Positions 48,901 to 60,019 of a stretch of 64,000 bases of DNA are shown in pieces. Below the pieces are notes generated by a model, which saw nothing but the letters and a program-made list of their open reading frames with translations, had not been told where the DNA came from and made no database searches. The stretch lies in assembly GCA_948567375.1 (NCBI GenBank), contig OX419759.1, forward strand, positions 10,880,744-10,944,743, in the 5' to 3' direction. This DNA is from Lunularia cruciata (Eukaryota; Streptophyta; Marchantiopsida; Lunulariales; Lunulariaceae). A program made the translations under genes and the position numbers. The stretch's first letter is position 1. Each line of letters begins with the position of its first letter.

Positions 48901-50981
48901 AAGACCGCAGAAGTGATGAGCATACGAGCATTTCTGGTATAACTTTCAGTATGACTTGAAGTCAGATGTTAAGGTCAACGCGACATATATGAAATGAGTT
49001 TGTACTTGAGGAGACAAGTGATGATATATCGTAAGTAATATGCAGAATGCTCCGCCTGAGCAAGCCATGAGCACCGTACGCGAGACTCATAGCACTTTTG
49101 CTGGCCTACAAGTCACGAGTAAAAACGTGACTAAGCTCTTCTTCGTGCAGATTCATATAACACCCATTGGAGCTGGTACCGACCTAATGAAATAAGGAGG
49201 ACTGGCCCTAAATGTGGTGCATCTTCAAGCTAGCTTAAAGACAATGTCTAGCTGCAAATTTGCTCAATGTTCTTTCTGTGAGACACATATGCACTTTAAC
49301 ACATATGCACTTTATAGAGTTGAGAGAAGCTAACTGCTATTGTACACGTCGGCTTGTGTAGGAGGACGATGAAGAAGGTGATGATGATCTCGCACTTTGT
49401 ATCCTGATGAAAGGCACAGCTTTCCGGGAACTGGGGAAATTGGACGAGGCAGAAGAATGCTTGGACCAACTAAGGTCAATCTTGATGCAACTAACTTTTT
49501 CATTCATATACATAAGCCAATATTCATTATGGTTGTGAAGGTCATCACCTTTGCTACTCCCTTTCAGTTTCTTCCGCTGCATTCAGAGTTCTTGTGTAGT
49601 AAAAAATACACGGAATTGCGCTAGTTGTTGCAGCACTTACATTTGCATCGACTGGCGTGAATAGATTGGACTATATAAAGTAGTAAATCCCTCTCATAAA
49701 ATTTGTGTAGGTGGTGAAATTGGTCCTCTATTGTGCTGTCAAGTAGTCCAGCAATACGTTACATCACAACCATCCTAAATAAGAAAGGGTTGTCATGATC
49801 CAAATCACTTAAATCGTCCACACTTGACGTGATTATAGCTTATGTATTATCAGAGAGGATACGTGCTATCTGGAGACAGAGCTCTTTATCATGCCAATGG
49901 CAGCATATGAACGAGCCTTGCTTTTGATCAACAAGCATGCTCAGCGTGTATCCAAGGACCCTCTTCAAAAGTCAAACTTCGACATTCTAGCGGAGGTACG
50001 ATCTTGAATTTCACATAGAGTTCTCTGGGGATGAGTCGATATGGACCTATATATATCGATGTACTTGGGTATAGGACCGTGTTTTAACGAACGGGTTCCA
50101 TATTCATACACTATATACACCATGTTGGGGTTTAATACCCTAGTGTTGCGTATCATGTACATATTGTTTATCGCTCATTTGCACTTCATGAGTTCTGGAT
50201 AACCCGTTCCCAGAACGGCTTCCGTTCTCGTATACCTATATATACACCATGTACTTGTGACCCTTGCTCTCATTTGCTGTATCTGTTCACTCCGTACCCA
50301 TCGTACTTATATTTTGGTGCTATTATTGGTGGTAGTTACTGCCTCCCCAAAAACCTGTCTATGTTGAAAGTCGTAAGTATTTTGCCTGGGCAATTTTTAA
50401 AGAAATCCTTTTCTATGCTAGAAAGTATACGCTTATCGATCATGAAGATCAGCGTTCGAGGATAATCCTCAACCTCCGTATGAATGGATTGTTTCTTGTT
50501 TGTTCTCAGGCTGAGAAGGAGCTTACTTTAGCAGAGAACTACAAGCATGACTATAACTTTCTATGGCGCCTATTGGGCCGTGTCCATGCTGCCCGTGGAG
50601 CCATTCAAGCTTTGATGGGGGAGGAGGTAATTGATTCCGAGTCATGCATTACCTCATTCTCCGGGAATTAAATTATCTAATGAACGGTATTAATATCTAA
50701 TTCCGTCTGTGTCTAGATGACATCAGCTGTATTTGTATTCCAAATTGCATGTTTTATTACGTTTCACGTTTCTACATTATCTCGCTTACCTCTTCGGTTC
50801 ATTTGATGGCCGGAAACAGACAAGCCAAACATCAGACCTTTCAAGTACAGATGACATCGCCAGTGCAGAGTGCCAGTGGATTGACAACGACGAGTTTGAT
50901 ATCAACTCACCCACTGGCAGGGAGAAATTAAAGGAGAAGATTGAAGCCGAGGAAAAGGATGTATTTTTCGATGCTCAATAA
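42931..50981 (+). CDS. TTC39/IML2-family TPR protein, 19 exons, about 726 aa
   Basis: Exons: 42931-43004, 43168-43323, 43550-43737 (end could be 43743), 43850-43980, 44107-44172, 44328-44614, 44836-44887, 44999-45078, 45251-45326, 45684-45773, 45923-46000, 46384-46440, 46628-46696, 47073-47171, 47453-47596, 49362-49474, 49854-49995, 50510-50626, 50820-50981. Every junction but the exon 3 end is fixed by GT/AG and frame. The family is recognised from LFLQGKFDEAEAF near the N-terminus, FGGFSLAISLLPPKILRLL at about residues 252-270, LLLFYHVILPSFF, FYRGRLQRLKGDL, and RGMFSGRVLAEEQYASRK at about 450-468. Animal TTC39 and yeast Iml2 proteins are near 580-730 aa and linked to lipid homeostasis or outer-mitochondrial/inclusion-body biology; the plant function is unknown. 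The acidic insert SIAEGTEDE/EDDEEGDDD flanks a long intron (47597-49361). Confidence 0.88.
50188..50254 (+). repeat. Dispersed repeat with CCGTTC/GAACGG hairpin, copy 2
   Basis: A second copy of the repeat at 34659-34720, here inside the penultimate-but-one intron (49996-50509) of the TTC39-like gene. The stem is CCGTTC (50204-50209) and GAACGG (50213-50218). A partial relative lies upstream at about 50090-50140. Confidence 0.75.
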
Positions 50982-53900
50982 GTTTGAAATTTAGATCAAG
51001 AATCTCTTGCTGAGATCAGAGGTACAAAGTTGGGAGTTGTGAATAGAAATATGAAGTTTTATCAGTACGTTGTACATACGTCATCTCTTTTGCAATTCGC
51101 GAAGAATTGTGTTTCGCAATAGGCATGAGTGACTTGGCTTCTCGTAATGGAAGCCCTTAGGAACCCTAGAAAGACAAAGGTAGACAATGGTGCGAGCGAC
51201 ACGCAAATGTGGTTTCTTGCACTACCAGTGTTACATGGAATAAATACGCGAACTGCTAACATCCGTGTCATACTGTACCCACCTGGAAGTTACTGGGAGA
51301 CTACTTTTAAGCGAGAATGGTACTTGTTGTTCCGCTGGTTCCAAGTACAGGTGAATGGCTGTTCCTTGTTGATGACTAAAGTGGGTGAATCAATGGCGTT
51401 AGCTCGTGTAACCTGTTAGTGAAAACGAACATCTCATCTGAATAAAAATTTTTGTTACATACGTCTGGAAGCACTTAAATTAGCTCAGTAAAAGCACTGT
51501 GCTCTCCTGAGTATCAGCTTCTGACAAACAAGCCGTTTGCAAAATTAGCATGATTCGAGCTTATCCAGTAAATCTAGTAAAATGGTGGGTATTCATGAAC
51601 TGCTACGGAGTAGTCAAGCAGGTTGAAGTCCTGGAGAATCCAAAGCGATATGCCTAGTTGGCTGTGACCTGTAAGTTCAGTTCCTAATGTTTCAGAAAGA
51701 ATGCATGGGATGGAAGAGAAGTGAATCAAGCAAAACCTACCTCCCGCTATTCTCGTTCGGATCTTTTCTCCTTGCATTGGTTCTTCCTATTCATAATATG
51801 CGACATCTTGGAATGCGACTTCTTTCCAAGAAGGGAACCATTCCCTCATCCTTACCATATCCCTTTCAATTCTTTTATTATACTGCACAAACTTCACTCT
51901 AACATCATCGGTTTCCATCAACAGATCTTGCAACGAATGTACCTGATCAATGGCACAATTAAGTACGGAATTGATACGGAACTATTGACGTTCTGTCTAG
52001 TTGCTTGGTGATAGAAGTGGTAGATGAATTTTACTTCCCATCCTTTTTGCTCTCCTATGCTTTGGTGTAAGTTTGACGCCGGTTCAGACTTCTTAATGAT
52101 TTCGATAATGAGGCTATGCCTTAGTACAAACTGAATGACCTAACTTTAGTGATCAAAGAAATATCATATGAAATTATCATGCATTGAGTGTTTTCTTAGA
52201 TAACTTGAAAGTGCAATTTTAGAGACTTAAAACTCCCAAACTTACAGATACTGAGGATGGAGATAGAACCCACGCATAAAATATACCACAAATGTTTTTG
52301 CCACAACTGCGGAAATCGTCTTTAATGGATTTCGAGACATTGAAAGTTGAAGCTCAAAATCATGAGGTGTTTTGGTGAACACTTGAAGTCTTGCAAAGCT
52401 CTCTTTGAGTAGTGTCTAGTGCGAACCTTTGATGGCCAACAAACCTACCAACTGTGGTGAGGAAGCATCCTAAGGAACTTGAAACACTTCTTTTGTTCTT
52501 TAAAACTGAATTTTGTGGGACTCACTTAAACTGAACGGAGAGTAGATGGTCTAAGAACTCTAATGAATGGATATCCTTAGAGAAAGAACTGATTGAATTT
52601 TTGAAGTTGTTGAATTTACCTCTTGAAAAGACCACTGCATTACCTCCTTACTGAACCTATCTGACAATATGCAGTAAGGAAAACATAACATAAGTGAACC
52701 AAAGCCCTAACTCCAACTTTGTAACTGATGAACTTCATCGCCTACGAGTTTCCCCCTAACGTTATAAAATGATGATTGATGGAGTCTCCAACTTCGGCAT
52801 TCATGCGTCAAAGTTAATAATTGTGATCGATTCTTGTTATGACATGATTGCTTCTTGAAGCCTTGTAACTTACTGGGTACTTGATAACACGTTACACCAC
52901 CCACCATTATAGAGCGGACAAAGGATATCTGTGTAAAGGCAACTCCACACCCGCTAGTCATTCCGCGTTCGGCGGACGAGTATGATGTTTTCTAGTAGGT
53001 TACGCCACGCCGCTTAAGCTACCGGAGCTCTACAATGTCGTGCAGCGTGAACGGTTCGGTCTGATTCCTACGGGGAAATAACGCAGAACCCGGAACGGTG
53101 TAGGGAGCTGGTACGTGCGAGGAACGCTATGAAGCTGGTTTCGCGCGTGACAGAACCTCCCGTAGACATGCCCGTCGGTCAGCTCGATCCTTCAAAACTA
53201 GAGATCCTGTTGTTGCCTGCGGGAAAGATCCATATGGGACACCTCTAGGTGCATAATACGTCGGCGTAGGAGTGTGGGACCGGTTGTGGTACTCAACGGA
53301 CTACTCCTTTAGCCTACGGTTTGCTAACTTTCGTCGTCTCTTTCGAGTAGGTGTCGGAGGTGCGCTTCATACCGCCCGCGCAACAAGTCGCACTGCACTC
53401 CAACCCTGCCTGCTGACTCTCTTCGTCTGTGCTCCTGACTCGAGATCTACCTATTTTCTTACTTTTGCATCCTCTAAAATATCCCAAGGTCAGAAGACCT
53501 TTACCGGGGAACATGAGACATTGTATAAGCGTTCGCTTGTTTACCCTATCAACCTTCACCTGTAACATACGCTTAATTTTGACCCGATGCTGCTACGCCT
53601 TGCAAAACAGGACAACTGCCTAGGATGAACAAGTGCTAGAACATGAAAGACATAACTCTTATGATTCATGTCAGTGCCATGCTGGTGCCTATTAAGGGGT
53701 TACACTGACTGACCAAGTTCCCTATGCTACCGAAATATAAGGTGCAGAACGTAGTCAGCAAAAGCACAGTAAATCCCTGCGGTGGAGAAGCTCCAAGTCC
53801 AGAACTAAGCTCTGACCTCTAAATAAACTCTTCTTTTCCTTCCCCAAAAGTTCTCTCCTGCATCTTCACACAACTGCTCGTGTACAGGACCCAATCGTGC

Positions 53901-54614
53901 ATGAACCATTTTATGCCCAGCTTTGAACCAAGAAGACGTGACTCCTCCACATCCTTTATCCTAGTTTGAACAGATCACAGTCTAAAAGAGACAATGGCAA
54001 AGATCACGCACTCCGGGACAGACAGTGCCTGCTGCTAAGAATGTGGGTTCGAAATGCTCGACAAAGTGGAAGATTACGCAAGCACACATTCATGGTCAGC
54101 TAAAATGCGAGCTGAGATCTTCACGGTTGAATAAGAGCCAAAGGTGTATAGTATTCAGCCCCACGTTCACGTTATGGGGCTACAAGGTAGCTGAAAAGAC
54201 TGATTATACATGTGCTTTCCCAATCTTGGTGCTTCTACGTTGCTCAATGATAAGAGGGAACAACCTTACGTTACTACGGGTATCAAGCACAAAGATGGCA
54301 CGCCGTTAATCGTGCCTGGCCTCTGGGAATTGAGACGCATCTCAGAATGCCGGTAGGGATTGAACAATAAGGCCTATTTTACACAAGAAACTAACAAATG
54401 ACGTGACAATTTCTCAGCGTAGGCTGTAATGGAATAGAGGGAACCTGTTCCCGTTCCTCCTTGTGGTTGTGACTGACGAGCAAAAAAATATGGAATTTCT
54501 CCACTTTGTACAGAGTGTCAACGATCCGGATTTGAAGTCCACAGCAATGGAACTCCCGTGGACTTCCCGTGATGTAAGAAAAAAATTAACTTAACTGAAC
54601 ACGAGCATCAAGTA
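50982..54614. other. Intergenic spacer, convergent between two genes
   Basis: It lies between the 3' ends of the plus-strand TTC39-like gene and the minus-strand Harbinger-derived gene, so it holds both 3' untranslated regions. No supported gene. 52,950-53,570 is more GC-rich than its surroundings and reads ELYNVVQRERFGLIPTGK in one frame before stops, perhaps a coding relic that I cannot identify. Confidence 0.45.
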
Positions 54615-56447
54615 TTATTGATGATCGTTCATGAATACGTGCTCTGCCAATGCTTCCCTAATAAGATGACCTTCTGGCTCCACAGAGAGACACCATTGCT
54701 GCCTGTACCCTTCATCGTGGTGGCCAACCAAGGCTACTCCATCCTCAATCTCTTCTCCTGCTTCGATCATAATGTTATGCAATAGACAACATACAAGAAT
54801 TATGCTGGGTAGCTTTCTGATATCGGGTCGCCATAGGACTTTGTGTAAGATCTTCCAAGCCCCTTTCAGTCGCCCCAAAGCATCTTCCACCACAGTTTTA
54901 GTGGAAGCATGCTTCACATTAAATAGGTCTCGGCTATCAGACAAGCCTTTAGTTGTGTAAGGATTGATGAGCCACGGAAGCAGAGGATAGCCCGAATCAC
55001 CAATAATGTATTCCCTGACTTGAAGTCCTTGTACGGTTCTAGCTGTACCGTTAAGTCTCTCCCCATTCTCACACAAAGCATGGAAGCCAGACGTTCGGAG
55101 GAGCCTTGAATCGGTTATACTTCCGGGCCAGCCAGTGAAGAGATCTCTGATCTTCATGTCCATGTCAACGACGACCTGCATCAACATGCTATAGTTTTGC
55201 TCCCTGTCAAACCAATTCACCGACGACTCAGTCCCAGGAAGCTCCATCAGTATATGCGTCACGTCTATAACACCGCAACAATTCGGCAGTCCATGATCCA
55301 CCTCAAATCCACCTTTCACCCTTTCCATTTCAGCACCTTCGGGCCAATTCATATGGTGCCTTGCCCTCTTCTCCATCGAGTTTACAAACTTCCAGATCAC
55401 TTTAGAAACAGTGGACTCCCCAACTCCAAATAGCTCCCCTAACGTGGTCAATGAGTCACCGGATGCGAGCCTTCTCAGTGCTATTGCCACTTGCTTCTCC
55501 ACAGTAATGACTCTACCTTCAATCCCCTGAAAAGAAGCAGGCGTTTCCGACTCGACGTCCGGCTTGACAAGCTGACATATATAATCAAATGTTGGCTTGG
55601 AGACTCTGAAGAGCCTCCTCCACCATCGCCTTGGTCTCGGCTTTAAGAACCAGTCAATGTCATCAAATATGAAGACATCTTTCTTCGACGAAGACTCCGT
55701 GACAGAAAGAGAAGCCATAACTTCGGCATCAGCAAATGTGCTCAGAACTGCGGGGAAGATGTCTGTATCTTCCTCATTCTTCCGCTTTCTCTTTCGGAAT
55801 CTCCGATGTTCCAAACTCGAGTCCTCGGTAGTATTAACGGCGATGCAACCAGCACCTGAAATCGATTGCAGTGCCACATTGACGGCAACGGCTGCGGCTG
55901 CCAGGGCCCCAAACACAGCTTGCCTCTCCATGCGCTCGTGCTCCCTCTCTCTCTCACTCTCCGTGGTGACATCACTTATTCTATGCATCAGCGCTGTGTC
56001 CTCAATATCATCTCCTAACTTCCTCACGCTCTCATCCTCCCGTTCACCATGAAAACCTAGTTCCGCATCTTCACTACCATGCAACGGAGAAAAGCTTCCC
56101 CTCTCCACCACTCCTCTGTGAACGAGATCCCCATCTCCACTCACCTCTATCGTCGACTCGAAGCCGAGATTGTCACTTTCACTGTCCCTCTGCACCACCT
56201 GTCTCACATCTATCTCAAGCTCCACATTGTTAGGATGATGGTGGTGGTGATGGTGGTGGTGATGATGCAAATCATGCATTCTAATCCTCGATTCCCTCTC
56301 CCTCTCCCTCTCCCTATCTTTCTGCAACTCGGCCATCGCCTCCTCCATACTTATCTCCATGGCAGTTTCCATCGACGACCTGTAATCCCCTACGCTTTCC
56401 TCTCTGTCCCTATCCGACTCCACATCATAAAGCCCTCGGTCGTCCAT
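54615..56447 (-). CDS. Harbinger-derived nuclease-like protein (HDP1/ALP1 type), 610 aa
   Basis: A single uninterrupted frame. The true start is ATG at 56447 (MDDRGLYDVES); five further codons upstream begin only with GTG. The N-terminal half is charged and low-complexity, with 11 consecutive His at residues 61-71 and a basic NLS-like RRFRKRKRKNEE at about 215-226. A helix-turn-helix follows (LGELFGVGESTVSKVIWKF, about 336-354). The DDE nuclease fold has Asp395 (GVIDVTHI), the GDSGYPLLPWL Asp484 and Glu521 (VVEDALGRLKG), so all three acidic positions remain, although Gly after Asp395 is Val. Related Arabidopsis proteins (ALP1, HDP1) are domesticated and act in chromatin complexes with a Myb-like partner. 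I see no terminal inverted repeats or partner frame nearby, which fits domestication rather than a live transposon. Confidence 0.87.
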   Translation of the reverse strand: MDDRGLYDVESDRDREESVGDYRSSMETAMEISMEEAMAELQKDRERERERESRIRMHDLHHHHHHHHHHHPNNVELEIDVRQVVQRDSESDNLGFESTIEVSGDGDLVHRGVVERGSFSPLHGSEDAELGFHGEREDESVRKLGDDIEDTALMHRISDVTTESEREREHERMERQAVFGALAAAAVAVNVALQSISGAGCIAVNTTEDSSLEHRRFRKRKRKNEEDTDIFPAVLSTFADAEVMASLSVTESSSKKDVFIFDDIDWFLKPRPRRWWRRLFRVSKPTFDYICQLVKPDVESETPASFQGIEGRVITVEKQVAIALRRLASGDSLTTLGELFGVGESTVSKVIWKFVNSMEKRARHHMNWPEGAEMERVKGGFEVDHGLPNCCGVIDVTHILMELPGTESSVNWFDREQNYSMLMQVVVDMDMKIRDLFTGWPGSITDSRLLRTSGFHALCENGERLNGTARTVQGLQVREYIIGDSGYPLLPWLINPYTTKGLSDSRDLFNVKHASTKTVVEDALGRLKGAWKILHKVLWRPDIRKLPSIILVCCLLHNIMIEAGEEIEDGVALVGHHDEGYRQQWCLSVEPEGHLIREALAEHVFMNDHQ

Positions 56448-56742
56448 CTTTCCCCTCCACACTTCCTTCGTTTCTTCAACGTGAGTACTCCTTAAATTTC
56501 TTCACCACTCTCGGCCAATCGCACGTAATGACCACATTCACAACGATAGGCGATCTTCCTCCCTCCCTCCCTTCCTTCCTTCCGTTGCTACTAAACACAA
56601 TGTCAGGTACTCATCCCACGCTGAAAAAGAGCACCGTCCGCGGAAGTTTTCAGCAAAAGTCCTCCATTCTCTACATTTCCACTCTACGCCATGTCTTCAA
56701 TACCACATTTGCGTCTCGCAACCTCTCTTTGAAGCAGAAAAT
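56448..56742. promoter_or_regulatory. Upstream region of the Harbinger-derived gene
   Basis: Just upstream of the minus-strand start codon, with a pyrimidine-rich (CCTT)n-like stretch at about 56560-56585 on the plus strand, which would be a purine-rich leader on the minus strand. No TATA element was assigned. Confidence 0.35.
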
Positions 56743-57027
56743 ATGACTAACTCCTCCACTGTACAGCGGAGACGAGGCGCTCTCTTTCTGCTGCCGCTAC
56801 TCATGGCGCTGTTTGTACGCGCCATCGAGGGCGAAAACGACCAGTTAGACAGGGAGGGAGGGAGAGAGAAAGAGCTTGCTCGCTCCCTCCGCGGGTCGGT
56901 CTACTCCCGCCGGGCCCCGCGCTATCTGATCAGGAAACTTGCTTCATGTAGAGTAAACGGGCTACCCGACAGGGCCGCCGGACTTATAATAGGCTCCGGA
57001 CTTGGCCAGGGTTCACCGGACTGTTGA
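56743..57027 (+). CDS. Possible small secreted protein, 94 aa (doubtful)
   Basis: ATG at 56743 opens a frame divergent to the Harbinger-derived gene. It starts MTNSSTVQRRRGALFLLPLL and continues through a hydrophobic core to AIEGENDQ, which looks like a signal peptide. The rest is Arg/Gly-rich (REGGREKELARSLRG, then SRRAPRYLIRKLAS) without cysteines. I know no family match. The region is GC-rich and could simply be promoter sequence with an open frame by chance. Confidence 0.2.
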   Translation: MTNSSTVQRRRGALFLLPLLMALFVRAIEGENDQLDREGGREKELARSLRGSVYSRRAPRYLIRKLASCRVNGLPDRAAGLIIGSGLGQGSPDC

Positions 57028-59499
57028 GTTTACTTAGTCGGACCTCCCCACCTCAGCAAGAAGGTCAAAAGTATCTCCGTGTCGGTAAACATTGCCATCA
57101 GCTGTCGTACGAGAAAGGAGTTTGTCTAAACTCCTTTTCCTAACGACAAAAGAGTTTAGACTGGCAACCGGTGGCCAGTAATGCGGCACTAGGATTCGGG
57201 GAAGTTCCAATTATCCTTGAAAAGTTCTGGCGGCTCATGTCGTTGGGTCTACAACATACGTCATCGCAAATCTTAGAACCGGACTCCAACTGAAAGGCTG
57301 GCAGCAAGGTATTAACACAAAGCCGGCGCAATGCGAACGACTCGTTGCACCCCTCCAATCGCGGGCTTGTCTTCATCTGAGAAGAACCGGCCTCGGCATT
57401 GGAGCCTTTGCGGCAGGTCAACCCGGGATCAGAGCAGGCCTGCCCAAGGGTCGCCATCCTTTCCCGGGCTGGGTGGTGGTCGTTACCCGACCCGACATCT
57501 GATCTGAACGTGTCCTGGTGTCACCCCTTGGAACCCGTGAAGACATGCTTGCATAGAGGAGAGCATGTTCGAGTCGCACTGTCCACGATCATACCATGAT
57601 GTTACTCCCCACTAACCATTATTGAGCAAGGTGATTAGAGAAAGATATCCTCTACCTTTTGAATTGCGATGAGTTTGTTCCTGTCTACACATCACATGGA
57701 TTGTCAATTTGTCATAACGAAGTCACACTTTCTTTGTGAACTGTGGAGAGAACAGCGACTACTGTATGAGAAGTCGCTTCATCAGTGCCTACAGTTGCGG
57801 TACAGAGCAGATGGGGCAGAGAGAGAGGGGCTGATAGATCTCGAATTTCACTTACGCGTCGATCTTGTTGGGGACGCGGGCGAAGAATGGATCAACTCAC
57901 CTGCTGAGTGATTGAGTTGGACACTCCACTCTCTGGAGCCTACTGAAGAGCTTGCAAGTTGCATTTCAGTGCAGGAGCGAGGCTGCTTCGAACTACCGTG
58001 GAAATGATTTCGTGTTCTTCTCTGCTCCGCATATAGGGTTGCGGAGTACAGATTTCCAGTAGGTGTGATTTCAGAAGAGAAGGGAACATCTTCATATCGA
58101 AGAGTGAATTTGACATGGACTTGTTAACTCACGAAACGGGTGAATTATCTTTACTTACTCAATAAACAGGCCGTCTGGTGTAACGTAATCTGGGGACGTT
58201 AATATCTAGGCATGTCGATAATTCGACTGAACTCGCTATATATTTCTAGCAAATGCTTGAAATTCTCCCATCTTTGGTACAGAAATATCAGCTGTCATTT
58301 ACAATGTAGCTTGAAGTCTGAAGGCATATGCGCTCTCCTGTTGTAGCTCTGGATGCATAAAAAATTTGAGTACTAAACTTTTGATGCACGCATCTCAATG
58401 AGAGCATTAGTTGTAACATTCCGTTTCGCCAAGAAAGTCAATATGAAACGCAAGAAATCCTCAGGAATTACTAATCAAGTTTTGTTCGGGCATACGTGTC
58501 ATTATTCTGACCAAATCTACTCAGTAAGAACTCTCACGGCAACTTCAAGCTTCCAATTTTCCGATCTTATTGGAAGCATTCTTTGAAGGGATTGAAACGT
58601 TGGAAATTCACGGAGCGAATGTTGAGGTAACATACATAACATGACGGTGAAACGTAGAGACCTTGTTGAGGGAGACGTTCGGGACGATCTTCATTACATT
58701 TGTCTCCACAATTTGACGACAATCACCGTTTCGTCCTCCTCTAATGTCCAGGGTGTACACTCATATCTGGCTAGTGTGGTATGTACATTCAGCTAACTAA
58801 ACACCATTATCTGCCGTTTGCCGACCCCGGTTCCTCAAAGCCAGTGGGATTCTGAAGAGATGAACATGACAACCAAACTGCGTGCTCCCCGGCTTATTTA
58901 TATAAGAAAGCCAGCTTTTCAACTCATTCAAGCCGTCCATGCTCTACAGCTGTCATTGACGAAGGTTTGAACACCACAATTCGATCAAACATACTGATCA
59001 TGATCACTATTTAAACTTCGTTCTGGAATTGTGTTGACGTACATTCTTGTGAGAGGATTTCGTTCAACACCGAATTCATTCAGAAGACTCCCCCTCCAGT
59101 CACGCGCATGTCCATACACATAGAGCTTCCACAGTTGTCATATTAGAGTTATACCGTGTGTAGAAAAGAAAAGTCCGCTCTCCATAAGTCCAATGTCCCC
59201 TTCCGGACCTCCAGATTGCACTAAGACTTATGGAGGTCTTTCAATTGGAGTTATCCCGTGTCATAGGGTGAGGTGGATTTTGTTGTTTCATTTTAGCACT
59301 TATATAATCTGAAATAATTAGTATACAGAAAATATATTTTTATCAATAAAAATAATAAAATATATGCATCTATTAAGAAATATTACACCGATAGAAATTC
59401 GGTTACCGTGGGTATGTTCTCGGGGTCCATTACACTTATCAAGAGTACCATTTATTCCATTTCCTATCTTCGGTAGATTTGCTTTTAGTTCCAGCCAAA
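57028..59499. other. Intergenic spacer, no recognised gene
   Basis: 57.1-57.6 kb is GC-rich and 59.28-59.40 kb is AT-rich. An ATG frame at 57669-57911 (80 codons, ending LVDLVGDAG-like and EEWINSPAE) is open but has no domain. An imperfect direct repeat, GAGTTATACCGTGT near 59147 and GAGTTATCCCGTGT near 59248, flanks a segment with short inverted motifs. Nothing else supported. Confidence 0.4.
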
Positions 59500-59510
59500 C
59501 TAATTAGACT

Positions 59511-59790
59511 TATCAAACTTGCAGTTACTTATTGTGAAAGGAGAGCACTCAAATAGACTTTTCGAGTCGTGCATCTCTTGAACAGCAGAACTCTGAAAAC
59601 CTTTGACATCGGACCGCGCAATGACACTAAGCCAGCTCATTGGAGTTATCAAACTTGCACTTGTGGGGAGTGGAGTGGCCTCAGAAAGACTTTCATAGTC
59701 GTGTACTCTTCTGGAACAACAGAAGTCATTGAAATTGACATCGGAAGGTGCTATGGCACTAACTGTAAGACAGATGTTCGTGCTCAAAAC
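59511..59790 (+). repeat. Imperfect duplication, period about 136 bp
   Basis: Copy 1 begins TATCAAACTTGCA at 59511 and copy 2 begins TATCAAACTTGCA at 59647. Shared landmarks in the same order are GACTTTTC/GACTTTC, GTCGTG, CTCTT(G/CTG)GAACA, GACATCGGA and CACTAA. Copy 2 is open in one frame and reads CTCGEWSGLRKTFIVVYSSG. The period is not a multiple of three, so it is not a simple in-frame protein repeat. Confidence 0.65.
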
Positions 59791-60019
59791 GTTTTGAGAA
59801 GTTTGTTAGTAATGTTTGAATGATCGTGCGATGGATGACTTGTGGATCATAAATATGCCAATTAACCATTGAGAAATCCGCAGCACGGTACAGTTAACTA
59901 TCTTCGAGGTTGCTCACTTTCACAATAAATTGACCAGTGAAATGTACACATCGTTTTAGCCTTGTTCAACTCGACTCGTATTGAAAACTTCCAATCAAAA
60001 TTGGTTATCATCTTGAGTT

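Noticed and set aside
53272-53568. Overlapping open frames on both strands at 53.3-53.6 kb
   Set aside because: Both are open over the same interval, neither has a domain, and the starts are not ATG for the longer one.
55597-56052. A 151-codon plus-strand frame
   Set aside because: It is antisense to the Harbinger-derived gene, whose minus-strand frame has clear domain conservation.
56079-56495. A 138-codon plus-strand frame with Met-Val repeats
   Set aside because: It is antisense to the His-rich N-terminus of the Harbinger-derived gene; its repeats mirror the His codons.
57150-57600. GC-rich stretch considered as an rRNA, tRNA or organelle fragment
   Set aside because: No tRNA boxes or recognisable rRNA or organelle sequence could be identified by eye.
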